From Adiantum capillus-veneris (taxonomy: Eukaryota; Streptophyta; Polypodiopsida; Polypodiales; Pteridaceae): a DNA stretch of 64,000 bases. The DNA lies in NCBI GenBank assembly GCA_014529385.2, contig CM043959.1, positions 89,599,529 to 89,663,528 on the forward strand, read 5' to 3'. Positions 10,605-22,227 of the stretch are shown one piece after another. A program made the position numbers and the translations under genes. Numbering within the stretch: position 1 is the first letter of the stretch; each line of letters begins with the position of its first letter. The notes beneath the pieces are model-generated. The model was not told the DNA's origin, made no database searches, and saw nothing but the letters and a program-made list of their open reading frames with translations.

Positions 10605-13366
10605 CTTATCCTCATTGATCATGCAATAGAGCTTACTCCACGAGCTTAACTAGTTGCCCGTAGACCATACAAAATGTTGGTACTTGAATTTGTGAAACTC
10701 AATGAGCAACTCAGTCAACTTGAACAAGGCTTCATTTGACCCAACGTTTCTCCATGGAGTACTCCTGTTCTCTTTAATCAGAAGAAGGATTGATTATTGT
10801 GGATTGAAGTAGGGTAATAGTAGAAAATAAGTATGCAATACCAAAAGGATTGATGAATTGCTTGACCAATTACATGGAGCTTCTATCTTCACAAAAATTG
10901 ATCTTAAGTCCGGGTATTACCAAATCCGAATCAGGAAGAGGATATACCAAAGACATGATTCTCGTTTTGAACATTATGAATTTATAGTTATGCTTTTTTG
11001 ACTTACAAATGCTCCTACAACTTTTAATTGTCTCATATCGATGTGTTCTGAGAGGATCTTGATGATTTTATTCTTGTCTTCTTTGATAATATCCTAGTTT
11101 ACTCAAGAAACAGAGAAGAACACAAACAACATGTGCGACGAGTACTTGAACTTCTCCGTCAAAATCAACTTTATGCCAAACGTAGCAAATGCACCTTCTT
11201 CACTGACAAGGTGGAATATTTGGGATTTATTGTATCCAAGGATTGTGTTTTTACAGATCCAAGTAAGATTGAGGCTGCTATAGCTTGGCCTATGCCAAAA
11301 TTAGTATGAGAACTAAGTGACTTTTTTGGTTTAATAGGATGGTATTGTACATTTATTCAAGGCTATGTTAAGATTGCATCTCCATTGACTAATACACTTA
11401 AGAAGGCTAAAGTGTTTACATGGAATGAACGTGCTCAAGCTAGTTTTGAGAAACTCAAAGAAGCTTTGGTGAATTCTCCAATACTACAACTTCCATACTT
11501 CTCAAAGACATTCACTGTGATGACTGATGCAAGTGGGCAATGGCAATCGATGGTGTTCCGTCTCAAGAAGGAAAACCAGTAGCTAATGAATCTTGTAAGT
11601 TACATATACATGAGTTAAATTATCCTACATATGACTTGGAATTATTGGCCGTTGTGCATGCTCTTAAAGTATGGTGACGTTATCTTCTTGGAAGGAGATC
11701 TGAACTACATACCAACCATAAAAGCCTGAAGTGGATCTACACCCAACCTGACCTTAATATGCGACAACAAAGATGGATGGAGTTGTTATGCGAATATGAT
11801 TTTGGAATCAAATATAAACCTGGGAAGGAAAATCTTGTGGCTGATGCCTTAAGCAGGAAGAAAATTGTAGTGGCTATCACAACCTCTACTACCTCTTTAA
11901 TTGAACTCATTCAAGAAGCTATGACTCAGGAACCGTATTACATAAGAATCAAGTACTTGATGAACTTAAGTAATCGCACGGAGAAGCAGGAGTGGCAAAT
12001 CAAAGGCTTCCACGTTCAAGGAAATGACCTTTACTTTAGTAACCGTCTTTGTATTCCAAATCAAGGTGGAATCAAACTTTAGATATTGCTAGAAGCTCAT
12101 GGCATATCTATAGCAGGACACCTAGGATACATTAAGACTTACTCTACTGTAAGGAGGAGTTTCTTTTGGCCAGTACTAAAGCATGATGTGTTGAACTATG
12201 TTACAAGATGTTTAGCATGTCAATGTATTAAAACTAAACGAGTTTGATACCCCGGTAAGCTTCAACCTATTGATGCAACACAAATGAAATGGGAATGCAT
12301 ATCCATGGATTTTATTATAGGATTTTCCTACATCTCTGGGATATGACTCTTATTTTGTGGTTGTTGATATGATTACAAAAATGATCTATTTATTTCCAGT
12401 CAAGACAACGTTTACGACTAAGGACATAGCTCAAGTCTTCATGAAAGGTGCTTTCATGTATCACGGTTTACCTCGCCGGATAATTTTTGATCGTGATGAA
12501 AAGTTCACCTCTAATTTTTGGAAATCCTTATTCACAGCTACAAGAACCTAGTTGGCCTTTAGTACTGCTTATCACCCTCAAACTGATGGGCAGACAGAAA
12601 GAAAACATCAAATAATTGAAGACATGTTAAGAGATTATTGTATACATGAGCAGAGTAAATGGACTAGATATTTGTATTTATTTGAATTTGCATATAATTT
12701 TTCAGTCCACCACTCAATTGAGATGTCTCATTTTCAAACACTGTATGGGCAAGAGCGTCTTACTCCACTCAAACGGACAGACCCTCTCATACGAGTTTAA
12801 ACATCCAAAGAAATGTTGGATGAAATGTAACTACAAATTGATCTTATACGGTAGGATATTAAGACTTCTTAAGATAGACAAAGGGTTATGCTGACCCAAA
12901 ACGATCTGTTAGACTTTTTGAAGAGGGCAATATGGTATTTCTGAGAGTTAAACCCAAATGTAGTTCTTTATCAATGGGTAAGTGTAAAAAGCTTAGTGCC
13001 AAATATTGTGGACCTTTTGTAATCACAGAATGGATTTATGATCAAGCTTATAGACTCTTGTTACCACCACACATAAAATTACATGTTGTTTTTCATGTCA
13101 GCTTACTCAAGAAGTATGTACTTGATCCACAACACATTCTTGATGATTCTCTGTTATCTATCTCTAATGATGGAACTTTTGAAGTATATCCTGAAGCGAT
13201 ACTTTAAAGTAGAACTAGGCCTCTACGTATTCGGATCATTATTGAACACCTTGTTAAATGGTCAACATATCCTCAAGAAGATGCCACTTGGGAATGTGAT
13301 GATGTAATGAGACTAAATTATCTAGATTTCATGAGGACACCTTGAGTTTTTCAAGTGTGAGAGGAT
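10605..13366 (+). pseudogene. Ty3/gypsy chromovirus pol remnant, element C
   Basis: Fragments in order on the plus strand: IDHAIELTP (start of RT), [30 protein letters not shown] in a degraded form, KRSKCTFF...VEYLGFIVSKD, RNase H (VMTDASGQWQS, TNHKSLKWIYTQPDLNMRQQ, KYKPGKENLVADALSRKK), integrase zinc finger (GHLGYIKTYSTVRRSFFWP...CLACQCIK), integrase core (DEKFTSNFWKSL, AYHPQTDGQTERKHQ) and the C-terminal VFHVSLLKKYV. A chromodomain-like end (VKWSTYPQEDATWE, about 13255-13300) places it among chromoviruses, whose chromodomain targets integration to marked chromatin. Many stops and frameshifts show it is dead. Gag and protease are missing. Confidence 0.85.
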
Positions 13367-13642
13367 GTAAGATCTCCAATTTTTGGGTCTCTTTTAAAAA
13401 TAAGAAAAATAGATTTCAATATCTATTTTGTCAAATTCTGATTTAAGATGCTTGATTGACAATATTGTAAGGTTCTAAAGTAATAAGCAAGGCCATTTCC
13501 ATGTTCCAATAGGTTAGATGGACGTTTGGTTCAGTTTTGAAAAAATCCATTATTTTTTAACTTTTCCATGCTTTTTATGCTTTTAAGTGCTTTTTTGCAA
13601 AAAGCAAGGTCGGATCCTTAATCTACGTGTTCCGGGGAAGCT
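13367..13642 (+). repeat. possible 3' LTR start of element C, joined to element E
   Basis: After the chromodomain stop, GTGTGAGAGGA precedes TGTAAGATCTCCAATTTTTGG, a plausible polypurine tract and LTR start. The LTR end is not seen. By 13643 the sequence is already inside the gag frame of E, so E lacks its 5' LTR here. Confidence 0.45.
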
Positions 13643-15601
13643 ATGGTTCAATTTTGTAAAAGGGCTTCCTATGCGCCAAGCCCAATGCCAATACCTACTC
13701 CACATGTAGTCTATGGAGCACCTCCACCCATGGTGCCTGCTCACTTAGGTGACTTGGCAACATTTTCTCAAGCTATTGGTCGATCTATTGTTGAGAATAT
13801 GCGTAACACGCCTGATAGAGAGCCTAGAAGTAAGGCGGTACAAATAGCCAAGCTCACACAAAAATTTAGTGGAGACGGGGATGTGAGAAAGCATATCAAA
13901 GTGTTTGAACAAATATGTGATTCTCTAGGAGAACACAATGACTTGAATAAGAGTAATGCTTTAAGTCTAACCTTAAGTGGAAAGGCTGGGGATTGGTATA
14001 GAACCCTAAGGGTGGAAGAAAAAACAATTTACCCTACTCTTAGGAGACTATTCTTAAAAGAATACATACGAGAGGGAGTGCTTTGGGGTGTAGCCTCTCA
14101 GCTCCAGAAAGCCCAACGAGAGGAAGGAGAGTCGGTGAGAGACTTTATAAGTCGCTTGAATTATTTGAATTTTCGTTGTAATCCAAATGAGCGCTTCAAC
14201 AATAACCAATTGCTTGATAGATTCATTAGGGGATTACGACATGAGGATATCTACAATGGCCTAGTCATTAGAGGTATCACCACTTGGGAAGCAGTCACCA
14301 CCAATGTGATCCAATTGGAGGATAATTTAATGATTCAAGGAGAAAGAGTGTCCGTTGAGCCTAAATCTATTAGCTCGCAAGCATCAGGGCATCAGCCAAT
14401 GACCCTAAAGCCTATTGCTAAGGAGCCAAAGATATCTGAGATGACTTTAGCAGATCTCACCAAGGCTATTCAAGAGAGTCTTAGAGACAATCGTGCTCCG
14501 CAAAACAATCATATGTATCCAAGAAGGGAGCAGCAATGGTGCTCAGTATGCTATGGACCGCATAGTACCAGTGAATGCCCTACTTTTAGAGTAAAATTCA
14601 ATGGGAACTGCAATGCATGTGGGAGGTATGGTCATCAAGCTAAGGATTGCATAGTATTTAAGCGTGCAATGGCCAATAGACCAACCTTAGCATGGACAGA
14701 CACACCTCGAGTGCCTGCCTTGATGCCGGCCCCACCTCTTGAAAAAACAGCACAACACATGGTCCCTAGGGCCCAAAATGTTGCTCAAACAACACCCTTA
14801 CCACCTCCAATGCTAGGACCGCAACCACCACATCCGAGAATCACTTCTGTGAATCAAGTGGGTTGTGAGTCATCTATTTCTTTTTTGGAAGGCTATGAGG
14901 AAGATATAGATCCTAATATCGCCTATGGGATGGATGTGCTTGAAGAAAGTCCACAATACTACATGGAAGACTATTGGGGACAAGTCAAACCTGTATATCA
15001 AGTAGTTGCTCTTGCGGCAAGAGGCCAAAATATCAATTACACTTCTAAGAGACCACCTCTTCAATGCTATGAGTGTGGAGGTCCACATCGTGTAGCCGAG
15101 TGTTCTATTAGGCTACAAAAGAACGCCACACTAATGCAAACCAATCAAGCGAGAACGTCTACAATGCCGATACTCATGTGTAATTGATGTGGCATAGATC
15201 ATTTGATTGCCCAATGTCCAAATAATCCAAATGCACCGAAGATCACGCCATTAAACTTGATTGAAGTTACCGAGGAGCCATCACCAAGTACACCTGTGGT
15301 ACCAGTAAATATACTCACACGATCGATGCTCCAAAAACAAAATTATATTCTTGAGGAAAGAGACACGGCATCAATTGCCCAATCTCAGAAAAAGAAGAAA
15401 ACATGAAGAAAGAGATCGCAAAAATCAGCGAAGTCAGACCCCAGTTCAAAGACCAACATAGGGACTGGTGATGACCACGTATATATGAACGACGCTGAAG
15501 AAGATTCTGATTCAGGTGAAACCATGGAGACGAAAACGACCACTAACATAGAAACCAACAAGGAAGATCTTCATGAGCCACAATGGTCAGGATCCAAAAA
15601 G
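13643..15601 (+). pseudogene. Ty3/gypsy gag with serial zinc knuckles, element E
   Basis: A 514-codon open stretch (13643-15187) encodes a retrotransposon gag: VQIAKLTQKFSGDGD, GKAGDWYRTLR, LRRLFLKEYIRE, EGESVRDFISRLNYL, LLDRFIRGLRHEDIY. Three CCHC-like knuckles follow (CSVCYGPHSTSEC, CNACGRYGHQAKDC, CYECGGPHRVAEC). A fourth (CN-stop-CGIDHLIAQC) is cut by a TGA at 15188-15190. Read-through and a few more stops lead to an acidic segment (NDAEEDSDSGETME), after which element K is inserted at 15602. The first residue of the open stretch is not a true start, because the N-terminus and LTR are missing. Up to four knuckles is more than the usual one or two. Confidence 0.85.
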
Positions 15602-15791
15602 TGTTGGGGTATAGGCGTCTGTGCCTTGCTCGGCCGCCCAGAGTCTAGGCGCCCACTGACTTGTATACCTTATACATAGCATAAGTGTATAGGGGGCTGC
15701 TCACTCTTGGAGTCTCCCCACCCATATCTGTGTCGTGTGTCTCCTTCTCTCTCGCTCACTCTCCGTCTATGGTGCTCCCCGATCCCCTTCA
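15602..15791 (+). repeat. 5' LTR of element K
   Basis: 190 bp, TGTTGGGGTA...CCCCTTCA. It differs from the 3' LTR at a handful of positions, for example TGTTGGGG versus TGTTAGGG, CTCGG versus CCCGG and TGTATAGGGGG versus TGTAAGGGGG. Confidence 0.92.
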
Positions 15792-15793
15792 AT

Positions 15794-15805
15794 TGGTATC
15801 AGAGC
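15794..15805 (+). other. primer binding site of element K
   Basis: TGGTATCAGAGC, two bases after the 5' LTR. It is identical to the primer site of element A. Confidence 0.9.
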
Positions 15806-16799
15806 GTAGGTGCGGAGGGAGCGCGTGTGTGCACAGTCACGACGATAGCGGAGAGCCAGTTTCATTCCCGAAATCGCGTCCGCGCGGGCACTTTCAAAAG
15901 TGCAAAAAGGGTTTCGACTTCGGCATCGGCAAATTCAGCTTTCCAAGAGTGTTTGCAAGAGGTGTCCTGGCGTTTTACCCCCCTTTTGAAGCCATTCGAG
16001 CCATCAAAAACTTCATTCGAGCTACGGTTGAGGAGCTGCATTTTTCAGCCCTCTTTTGGCAGTTTATGCTGCGTTTTTGGGTCGAAACGAAGGTTTTTGG
16101 CATAGCTTTCACACCCGGACTCGGATACATGTGATCCAGGAGTCTACCTTGGGGTTTTGGCACGCTCCGGACGTGCTTGTCATATCAGAATTTTAAAATT
16201 CTGAGCGCTGAATTTTCTGCAGCAGCAGTTGTTTATTGTGTGTCGAACATTCCACACATGGTTTGCTCTCAAATGTGAGAGTGATATTTGCTGCAAGTTT
16301 CCTCACAGGTGGGAGGATACGATATATGCCTTATGTGGTTTGATGCTCAGGGAGACTAATGTGATTGCATTTTGAGCTCGGCAATGTATGCCTCGAGCAT
16401 GTTTTTTGGCAGTCACAGGTAGAGCAGATATTTGTGTACTAGATTTGTAGGTGTTTGCAATGATGTATGCAAAGTGTGGAGATTGGTGCATGCATTTGGA
16501 GTGCGGTTTGATGTGCTTTGGTTGCTCATGGTTTTGAGCAGGCAGTCAGTTTGGTTACTGGTTTTGTGGCCGTTTTACTGACAAAACTCTGGTGAAATTT
16601 TCCCAGGAGTTTTATGCGTATCATTTATGCGATCTAGGTAGAGATTGTGGGTTGCACTCAGCATTTGCGTGCGGTGTTCTCTGCAGGAGGGAGATTTGTG
16701 CGTGTGTATGCATCGGTTGAGAGCGGTTTTCTCTCGCCTTTTGTAGTCTTTAGACTAGGTTCTCTTGCTTAAAGGCACAGTCGCCTTTAAGTGGGCGGT

Positions 16800-16988
16800 T
16801 GTTAGGGTATAGGCGTCTGTGCCTTGCCCGGCCGCCCAGAGTCTGGGCGCCCATTGACTTGTATACCTTATACATAGCATAAGTGTAAGGGGGCTGCTCA
16901 CTCTTGGAGTCTCCCCACCCATATCTGTGTCGTGTGTCTCCTTCTCTCTCGCTCACTCTCCGTCTATGGTGCTCCCCGATCCCCTTCA
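16800..16988 (+). repeat. 3' LTR of element K
   Basis: 189 bp, direct copy of 15602-15791. Its right edge is followed by the target duplication AAAAG. A purine-rich AAGTGGGCGG just upstream is a weak polypurine tract. Confidence 0.92.
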
Positions 16989-16993
16989 AAAAG

Positions 16994-19148
16994 AAGATAG
17001 GAACTTACCCAAACCCTACAGAGGAGATTGAGCGAGTCAAGCAAGTAAGGAGTTTGGTAGAAGATACCCAAAGGGATCTAGAACCAGCACCTAGGAAGAT
17101 CCAGATTACAGACACCGTGTTCCCTACGCAACAACAACCTCACCAAGTCCATAGACCCTTGGACATACCTAGTGTCATCCAAGAAGAAAGTGACTTAAAG
17201 TCATGGGAAAGTGGGCGTACTCACTTCTTGATGTAAAGAATGTTTATAGAGGGACTACCCGATCCTATCGAAGAAATGGAGATCCCATCTTCCCCACGTC
17301 AAGGGACTCAAGGCCAAAAGGTGCCGTTAAACATTGCCAAATTTATGGATTTCATGTCTTCAGAAGTTAGAACCACCATCATGTCCAAACTATATAAAGA
17401 CCCTGAGCTAGTCTCAGCTCTTCGAGCCTTCCTCAATGGAGAACTGAAGTTTGGGCTACCACAATTTGCACTGGATGGATCTGGGGAGATGCCAATAGAG
17501 GAGGAATACATAGATCCACAACCGAACCTAGATGAGAACCTTGTTATAGAAATACCTATTAACAAGTTGGGACAATACTTTGAGGGTGATGAATCTAATG
17601 CGACTATACCAATCACTACTAAGGGATTAACTGTGAAGGGAATCCTTGATGGTGGCGCTGAGGTTAGCATTGTGACTAAAAATTGCTGGAAAACTGTGGG
17701 AAGACCTCACCTTGCGACTACAACCATAGTAGTGAAGATGGACAATGGGTCTATTGTATAACCTATTGGGATGCTAGAAGATCTCAAGATCAAGGTCTTT
17801 GGACATAAAATAAGGATTACCTTTATTGTTATGGATTTCTCCAAACACACTATGACATTGGAGATGATCTTAGGACGTCCTTTCATGAGGGAAGCAAAAA
17901 TGGTGCATGACTGGTCTAAAAACCATGTCTACTTGCAGTTCCAAGATTCTGTCATTCGAGTGGATCTTGTGACAGGTCGAGCACATCCTCTAGGAAACAG
18001 GTTTATATTCAATCATAGATCTGACACCACAGTTCACTCCGCCCCATTGCAGTATTGTTACACGTGTAAAGCGGACACTGATGTTGGGGAAGATTCTCCT
18101 TATATGGATGTACTACCTGGGATGACCAAGTCGGACAATGTGGATTGGGTCCACCTAGCAGCAACCATAGACACTTGGGGAAATAGGGGGACGACCTGGG
18201 TAACACCCAAGGGGGATGAAATACCACCACTTGTACCCTTAAACATGCTAGAAGCAATGCATATAGCTTCTGATGATCTACAAAATGAAAGTTTGACTTG
18301 CATTGAAACCAGTAGAGCCTCACAAGACTATAGCCCACACGATATGGGGTCAGAATCATCAGTTGAAATTGACTTTGAGGACAAAGAATCTGAGTTAAAT
18401 CTTAGTGCAAATGTGGGGACAAACCACAGTGGTAACCTAGATGATAATCTATCCAAGGGAGCAGAAGACACAAGTAGTGATTCATCTAGTGAGTCTTCAC
18501 TAGAAATCGACTGTAATCAAGAATTAAACAAGAAGAGTAAGAGATATAAGAGGCAACAATATTGAGAAAATGTGCGTGCTAGAATAAATGAAAAGAAATC
18601 TACCGTAGAATGGCTTAATTATATAGGGGCATGTGATGCTCATCGAAAGTTGGTAGATAAATGGGGTGAATACCTTCAAAGCGTTATGTGGTGTAGTCCA
18701 CAACCCATTGACATCGCACAACTAGAGGCTACAGAGAAGCCAAAGTTGAGCCGTACCGTAAGGAGACGACAAAATTGAGAGTTAGCTCAACAACAAAAGG
18801 AATCAGAAGTTAAATCACAGTCCACAAAACAACAGGACCCCATAGACTTACACCCTGAACCTGAACATTTCAAATCCTATACCACAGAGGAACGTAAGGT
18901 TGTGTATACAAAGGCTCAAAGAAAACCTATCGATGGGAGCAATGGAGTCTATGATGGTCCAGCGATAGTTAAGGAAATAGAGTTAGCAGACCCAGGAGAA
19001 GAGTCTAAACCTGTTTTCATTGCCCAAGATCTGACCGAGACTGAGGAGTGTGTACTTAAAGAACTTCTCAAGGAATTCAGGATATATTTGCCTAGACTTA
19101 TCATGATATGAAAGGTGTTCCGCCTTCCGTGGTGTAGCACACAATCCC
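16994..19148 (+). pseudogene. gypsy aspartic protease (PR1) and flanking region, element E
   Basis: One reading phase from the K insertion to 19111, with stops at 17234, 17759, 18563 and 18776, then a frameshift. The protease spans about 17560-17960: IPINKLGQYFEGDESN, then VKGILDGGAEVSIVT, where the catalytic D-S/T-G-A reads D-G-G-A, and later the family signature MILGRPFMREAKMVHDW. Loss of the Ser/Thr after Asp makes activity doubtful. The downstream linker is acidic (SSESSLEIDCN) and holds one W-V-T-P-K. The end (DMKGVPPSVV, about 19108) is the usual lead-in to RT and has two in-frame TAG codons, one probably from a Trp codon. Confidence 0.8.
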
Positions 19149-19149
19149 C

Positions 19150-20286
19150 ATGAATAGCATGGCTAAACTAGTTCAGCAACGACCCTACCCAATGAATCCT
19201 AAATATGCAAAGATCGTTCAAGAAGAGATTGAAAAGCTTGTGGAATGCGGATTCATATACCCTATTGAGCACTCAGAATGGGTGTCTCCAATAGTGAGTG
19301 TGCCAAAAAAGAATGGGAAACTCAGAGTGTACGTGGATCTCAAGAAGGTCAATGCCGTCACTAGGTGGGACCATTACCCCTTGCCATATTCAGAACATGT
19401 GCTTGAAAGAGTTGCAGGGAAGGAAGCTTATAGCTTTTTGGATGGGTACTCTGGCTACAATCAAATCACAATTGCGCTGGAGGACCAAGCTAAAACAACC
19501 TTTATAACCGAATTTGGAGTGTTCGCATTTCGTGTTATGGCTTTTGGCTTAACCAATGCCCCGGCTACCTTTCAAAGATTAATAAACACTGCTTTTAGAG
19601 AATATTTGAGGGAGTTTTGTGAAGCTTTCTTAGATGACCTTTGTGTTTATTCCTCTTGGAAAGAACATCTATCATGCTTACAAGAAGTGTTTGAGAAGTG
19701 TAGATTGTATCGCATCTCCTTAAACCCTTTCAAATGCCAATTTTGGGTTAAACATGGAGTCATTTTAGGGCATATAGTGTCTAAAAATGGGATTTCCACA
19801 GATGAGAGCAAAATTAAAGCCATTGCAAAATTGCCACCACCTACAAACTATAAAGGAGTTCAAAGGTTTATGGGCCATGTTGGTTATTACCGACGGTTTA
19901 TTTTAAACTTTGCTGAGATAGCTCGTCCTTTGTACAAGCTTCTTATTGAGTTCCAATGGACTGCGGAGTGTGACCATGCTTATGAGTCATTGAAAAAGAC
20001 CTTGACTAGCGCTCCTATTCTACGAGTGCCCGATTGGAATATAATTTTTCATGTGCATATTGATGCATCGAACTTTGCTATTGGGTGTGTTCTAGCTCAA
20101 CCAGGAGAACATAAACTGGACTACCCCATTAGCTTTGCAAGTCGTCAGTTGAATGATGCTGAAAGAAACTACACCACTACAGAGCGAGAAGGTTTAGGTA
20201 TGATTTATGTATCTAGTAAATAGACCTTGTTCCACAGGAAGAATTACACGATGGTTGTTAATTCTCCTTGAGTTTGATTTACCATT
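19150..20286 (+). pseudogene. gypsy reverse transcriptase and truncated RNase H, element E
   Basis: RT blocks are intact over about 270 residues: YAKIVQEEIEKLVECGFIYP, SEWVSPIVSVPKKNGKLRV, YVDLKKVNAVT, SFLDGYSGYNQI, FAFRVMAFGLTNAPATFQR, the catalytic FLDDLCVYSS, and GHIVSKNGISTDESKI. RNase H begins FHVHIDASNFAIGCVLAQ and RQLNDAERNYTTTERE, then loses roughly 30 residues (the DHQAL region) and shifts frame before resuming at IVVRPGKRHVMADHLS. This deletion should abolish RNase H even if RT folds. Only one RNase H domain is visible here. Confidence 0.88.
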
Positions 20287-21648
20287 GTGGTGAGACCTGG
20301 TAAAAGACATGTCATGGCTGATCATTTGTCTTGCATACCCAATGGGGAAGCCCCTACTGGATTCGATGATGAATTTCCTGATACTTCTCTATTCCTAGTC
20401 GAAACCATACCTGAATGGAGTGAGAAGATTGTGAACTTTCTAGTTAATGGTTTTCCACCCAAAGAGCTTCATAAGGACATAGCTCGAAAACTGTTAAAAG
20501 AATGTGAACCTTACTCTCTCATTGCAGGAACTCTCTACAGGCTAGGGAAGGATGATATTCTTAGACGTTGTGCCCGTGAGGATGAGTATTTATACATACT
20601 GCAAGAAGCCCACATGGGTATAGCCGGAGGACATTTCTCAGGGGAACTAACAGCTAGAAAGGTGTTGCAATCAGGCTATTGGTGGCCAACCTTATTTAAG
20701 GATGCATCACTTTTTGCAAAAGGATGTGATGAATGCCAACGTTACAAGATCACACAACAAAAGGATAGGATGCCCTTACATCCTGTTAAAGTGACTCAAC
20801 CATTTGAAAAATGGGGTTTAGACTTTGTAGGCCCAATTAGTTCGGCAGCTCGTAGCACTCAATCTCGATATATTATCGTTGCCACTGACTATGTGAAAAA
20901 GTGGGCGGAAGCCAGGGCGACACGTAAGGCCGATGCAAGGTCAACTGCCAAGTTTCTCTTTGAGAACATTGTTACAAGATTTGGTTGTCCCTTTGAGATT
21001 GTGAGTGACAATGGTACTCATTTTATAAATGGAGTAATAGAAGAACTCACTACCAACTTTATGATAGCTCACCATAAATCCACATCTTATTATCCACAAG
21101 CAAATGGCCAAGCTGAGAGCACCAATAAGACCTTAATCTCTATCTTAACCAAAATGGTGGAAGCTCATCGCACAGATTGGGATTTAAAGCTTACATCATC
21201 TCTATGGGATTATCGTACTGCGTATAAAGTTGCCATTAACTGCACACCATTCAAGATGGTGTATGGCCAAGAAGCGGTTATGCCATGGGAGTTTGTCGTT
21301 CCTAGTCTTCAAGTAGCTTCTCAAGAAGGTTGGGATGGTAACCCCTTAGTTAAGCGATTATATATCCTTGAAAGGCTAGATGAAGAGAGGCAATTAGCTG
21401 TGCAAAATGCACTTGTGGAGAAAGATAGGAGGAATAAATGGTTTGACCGTCATCTAAAGAACAAAGATATCAATGTTGGTGATAAAGTCCTTATGTATGG
21501 AGTGCGTAACGAAAAGAAAAAGTTGAAATATGTGGGAAAAGGACCATATAGAGTATGTGAGATCACCCCACAAGGAACCATTCGTGTGGAGACTCTTGAT
21601 GGAGTTGAAACCATTGGATTCCTCAATGGGAGCAAATTTAAAAGATAA
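20287..21648 (+). pseudogene. gypsy integrase, element E
   Basis: An uninterrupted 453-codon stretch in phase with the RT. The HHCC zinc finger is at residues about 108-152 (HMGIAGGHFSGE...CDECQRYK). The DDE core shows D in WGLDFVGPIS, D in EIVSDNGTHF and E in ANGQAESTNKTL, so all three catalytic acids are present. The C-terminal domain (DRHLKNKDINVGDKVLMYGV, YVGKGPYRVCEI) would bind DNA ends. It would be cut from a longer polyprotein by protease. The integrase itself looks intact. It ends at a TAA after FLNGSKFKR, but the phase stays open for another 190 codons. Confidence 0.9.
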
Positions 21649-22227
21649 TATGATCCTTTAAGCCAAGAGGAGTTGCGTGCCATCCATACAAAAAAGGCAG
21701 CCAAGGCACAAATAGAATTGAAGAAGATACAAGCTCAAGCTGAGGCTAAGGAGAGACAACAACGTATAAGACGAAAACGAGAGGCTAACCTTGGAGTCAC
21801 ACATGCATTCCAAGTTGAAATCGACGAGGATTGGTTGGACTCTGACACACCTCTACGATACCCTATTGAGCTAAATAGCACCTATGGAAAAGTGCTATAT
21901 AACGCCTTATTAGACACGGGTGCTAAATATAATCTGCTATCATATGGGGTGTGGTGTCAGTTAGGGAAGCCACCTCTATCTGAGAGTATTATCCAAGTCA
22001 AGGGTGTCAACAAGAAAAAAACTGCGGTTTTTGGAATCTGGCACACTTCTGTCAGTTATGACAATGGGGTTGTAGCTCAAGACTTTTTGGTCATGCCTGT
22101 TGGAACTATGGAGGGTAATATAAACCTAGGACGCACGTGGATGATAGCCACCAAATGCACTACTGATTGGGGGACAGGGGGTGTCACAACACAGAAACCA
22201 ACTCTTAGCCTGCCACGCAAGCCATAG
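21649..22227 (+). pseudogene. second aspartic protease-like domain C-terminal to integrase, element E
   Basis: In the same phase as the integrase after one TAA. A basic helical segment (AAKAQIELKKIQAQAEAKER, about 21696-21760) is followed by a retropepsin-like core: VLYNALLDTGAKYNLLSYGV (catalytic D-T-G-A intact), then VVAQDFLVMPVG and NLGRTWMIATKCTTDWGTGG. The last motif matches the flap-to-end signature of retroelement proteases and resembles the F protease (LGRPWLMAMKAKQDWGTG) more than PR1 of E. Seen: motif order and phase. Inferred: that it was once expressed as an extension of pol. Alternatively it is the start of another element fused in phase by chance. Confidence 0.7.

Larger units (their letters stand above)
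15602..16988 (+). mobile_element. non-autonomous LTR element K (TRIM-like, A-family derivative)
   Basis: Two direct LTRs (15602-15791 and 16800-16988) flank about 1 kb with a tRNA-Met primer site and no gag or pol. The flanking 5-bp target duplication is AAAAG (15597-15601 and 16989-16993). The gag-pol frame of E is interrupted at one edge and resumes in phase at the other once one AAAAG is discounted. Internal positions 16060-16720 match the leader of element A. It is therefore a deletion derivative that kept the cis signals and lost the genes, depending on A-type enzymes for movement. The total is 1387 bp. Confidence 0.92.

Noticed and set aside
15685..16134. A 149-residue frame at the K 5' LTR
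   Set aside because: It spans the LTR, the primer site and the leader, so it is not a gene.
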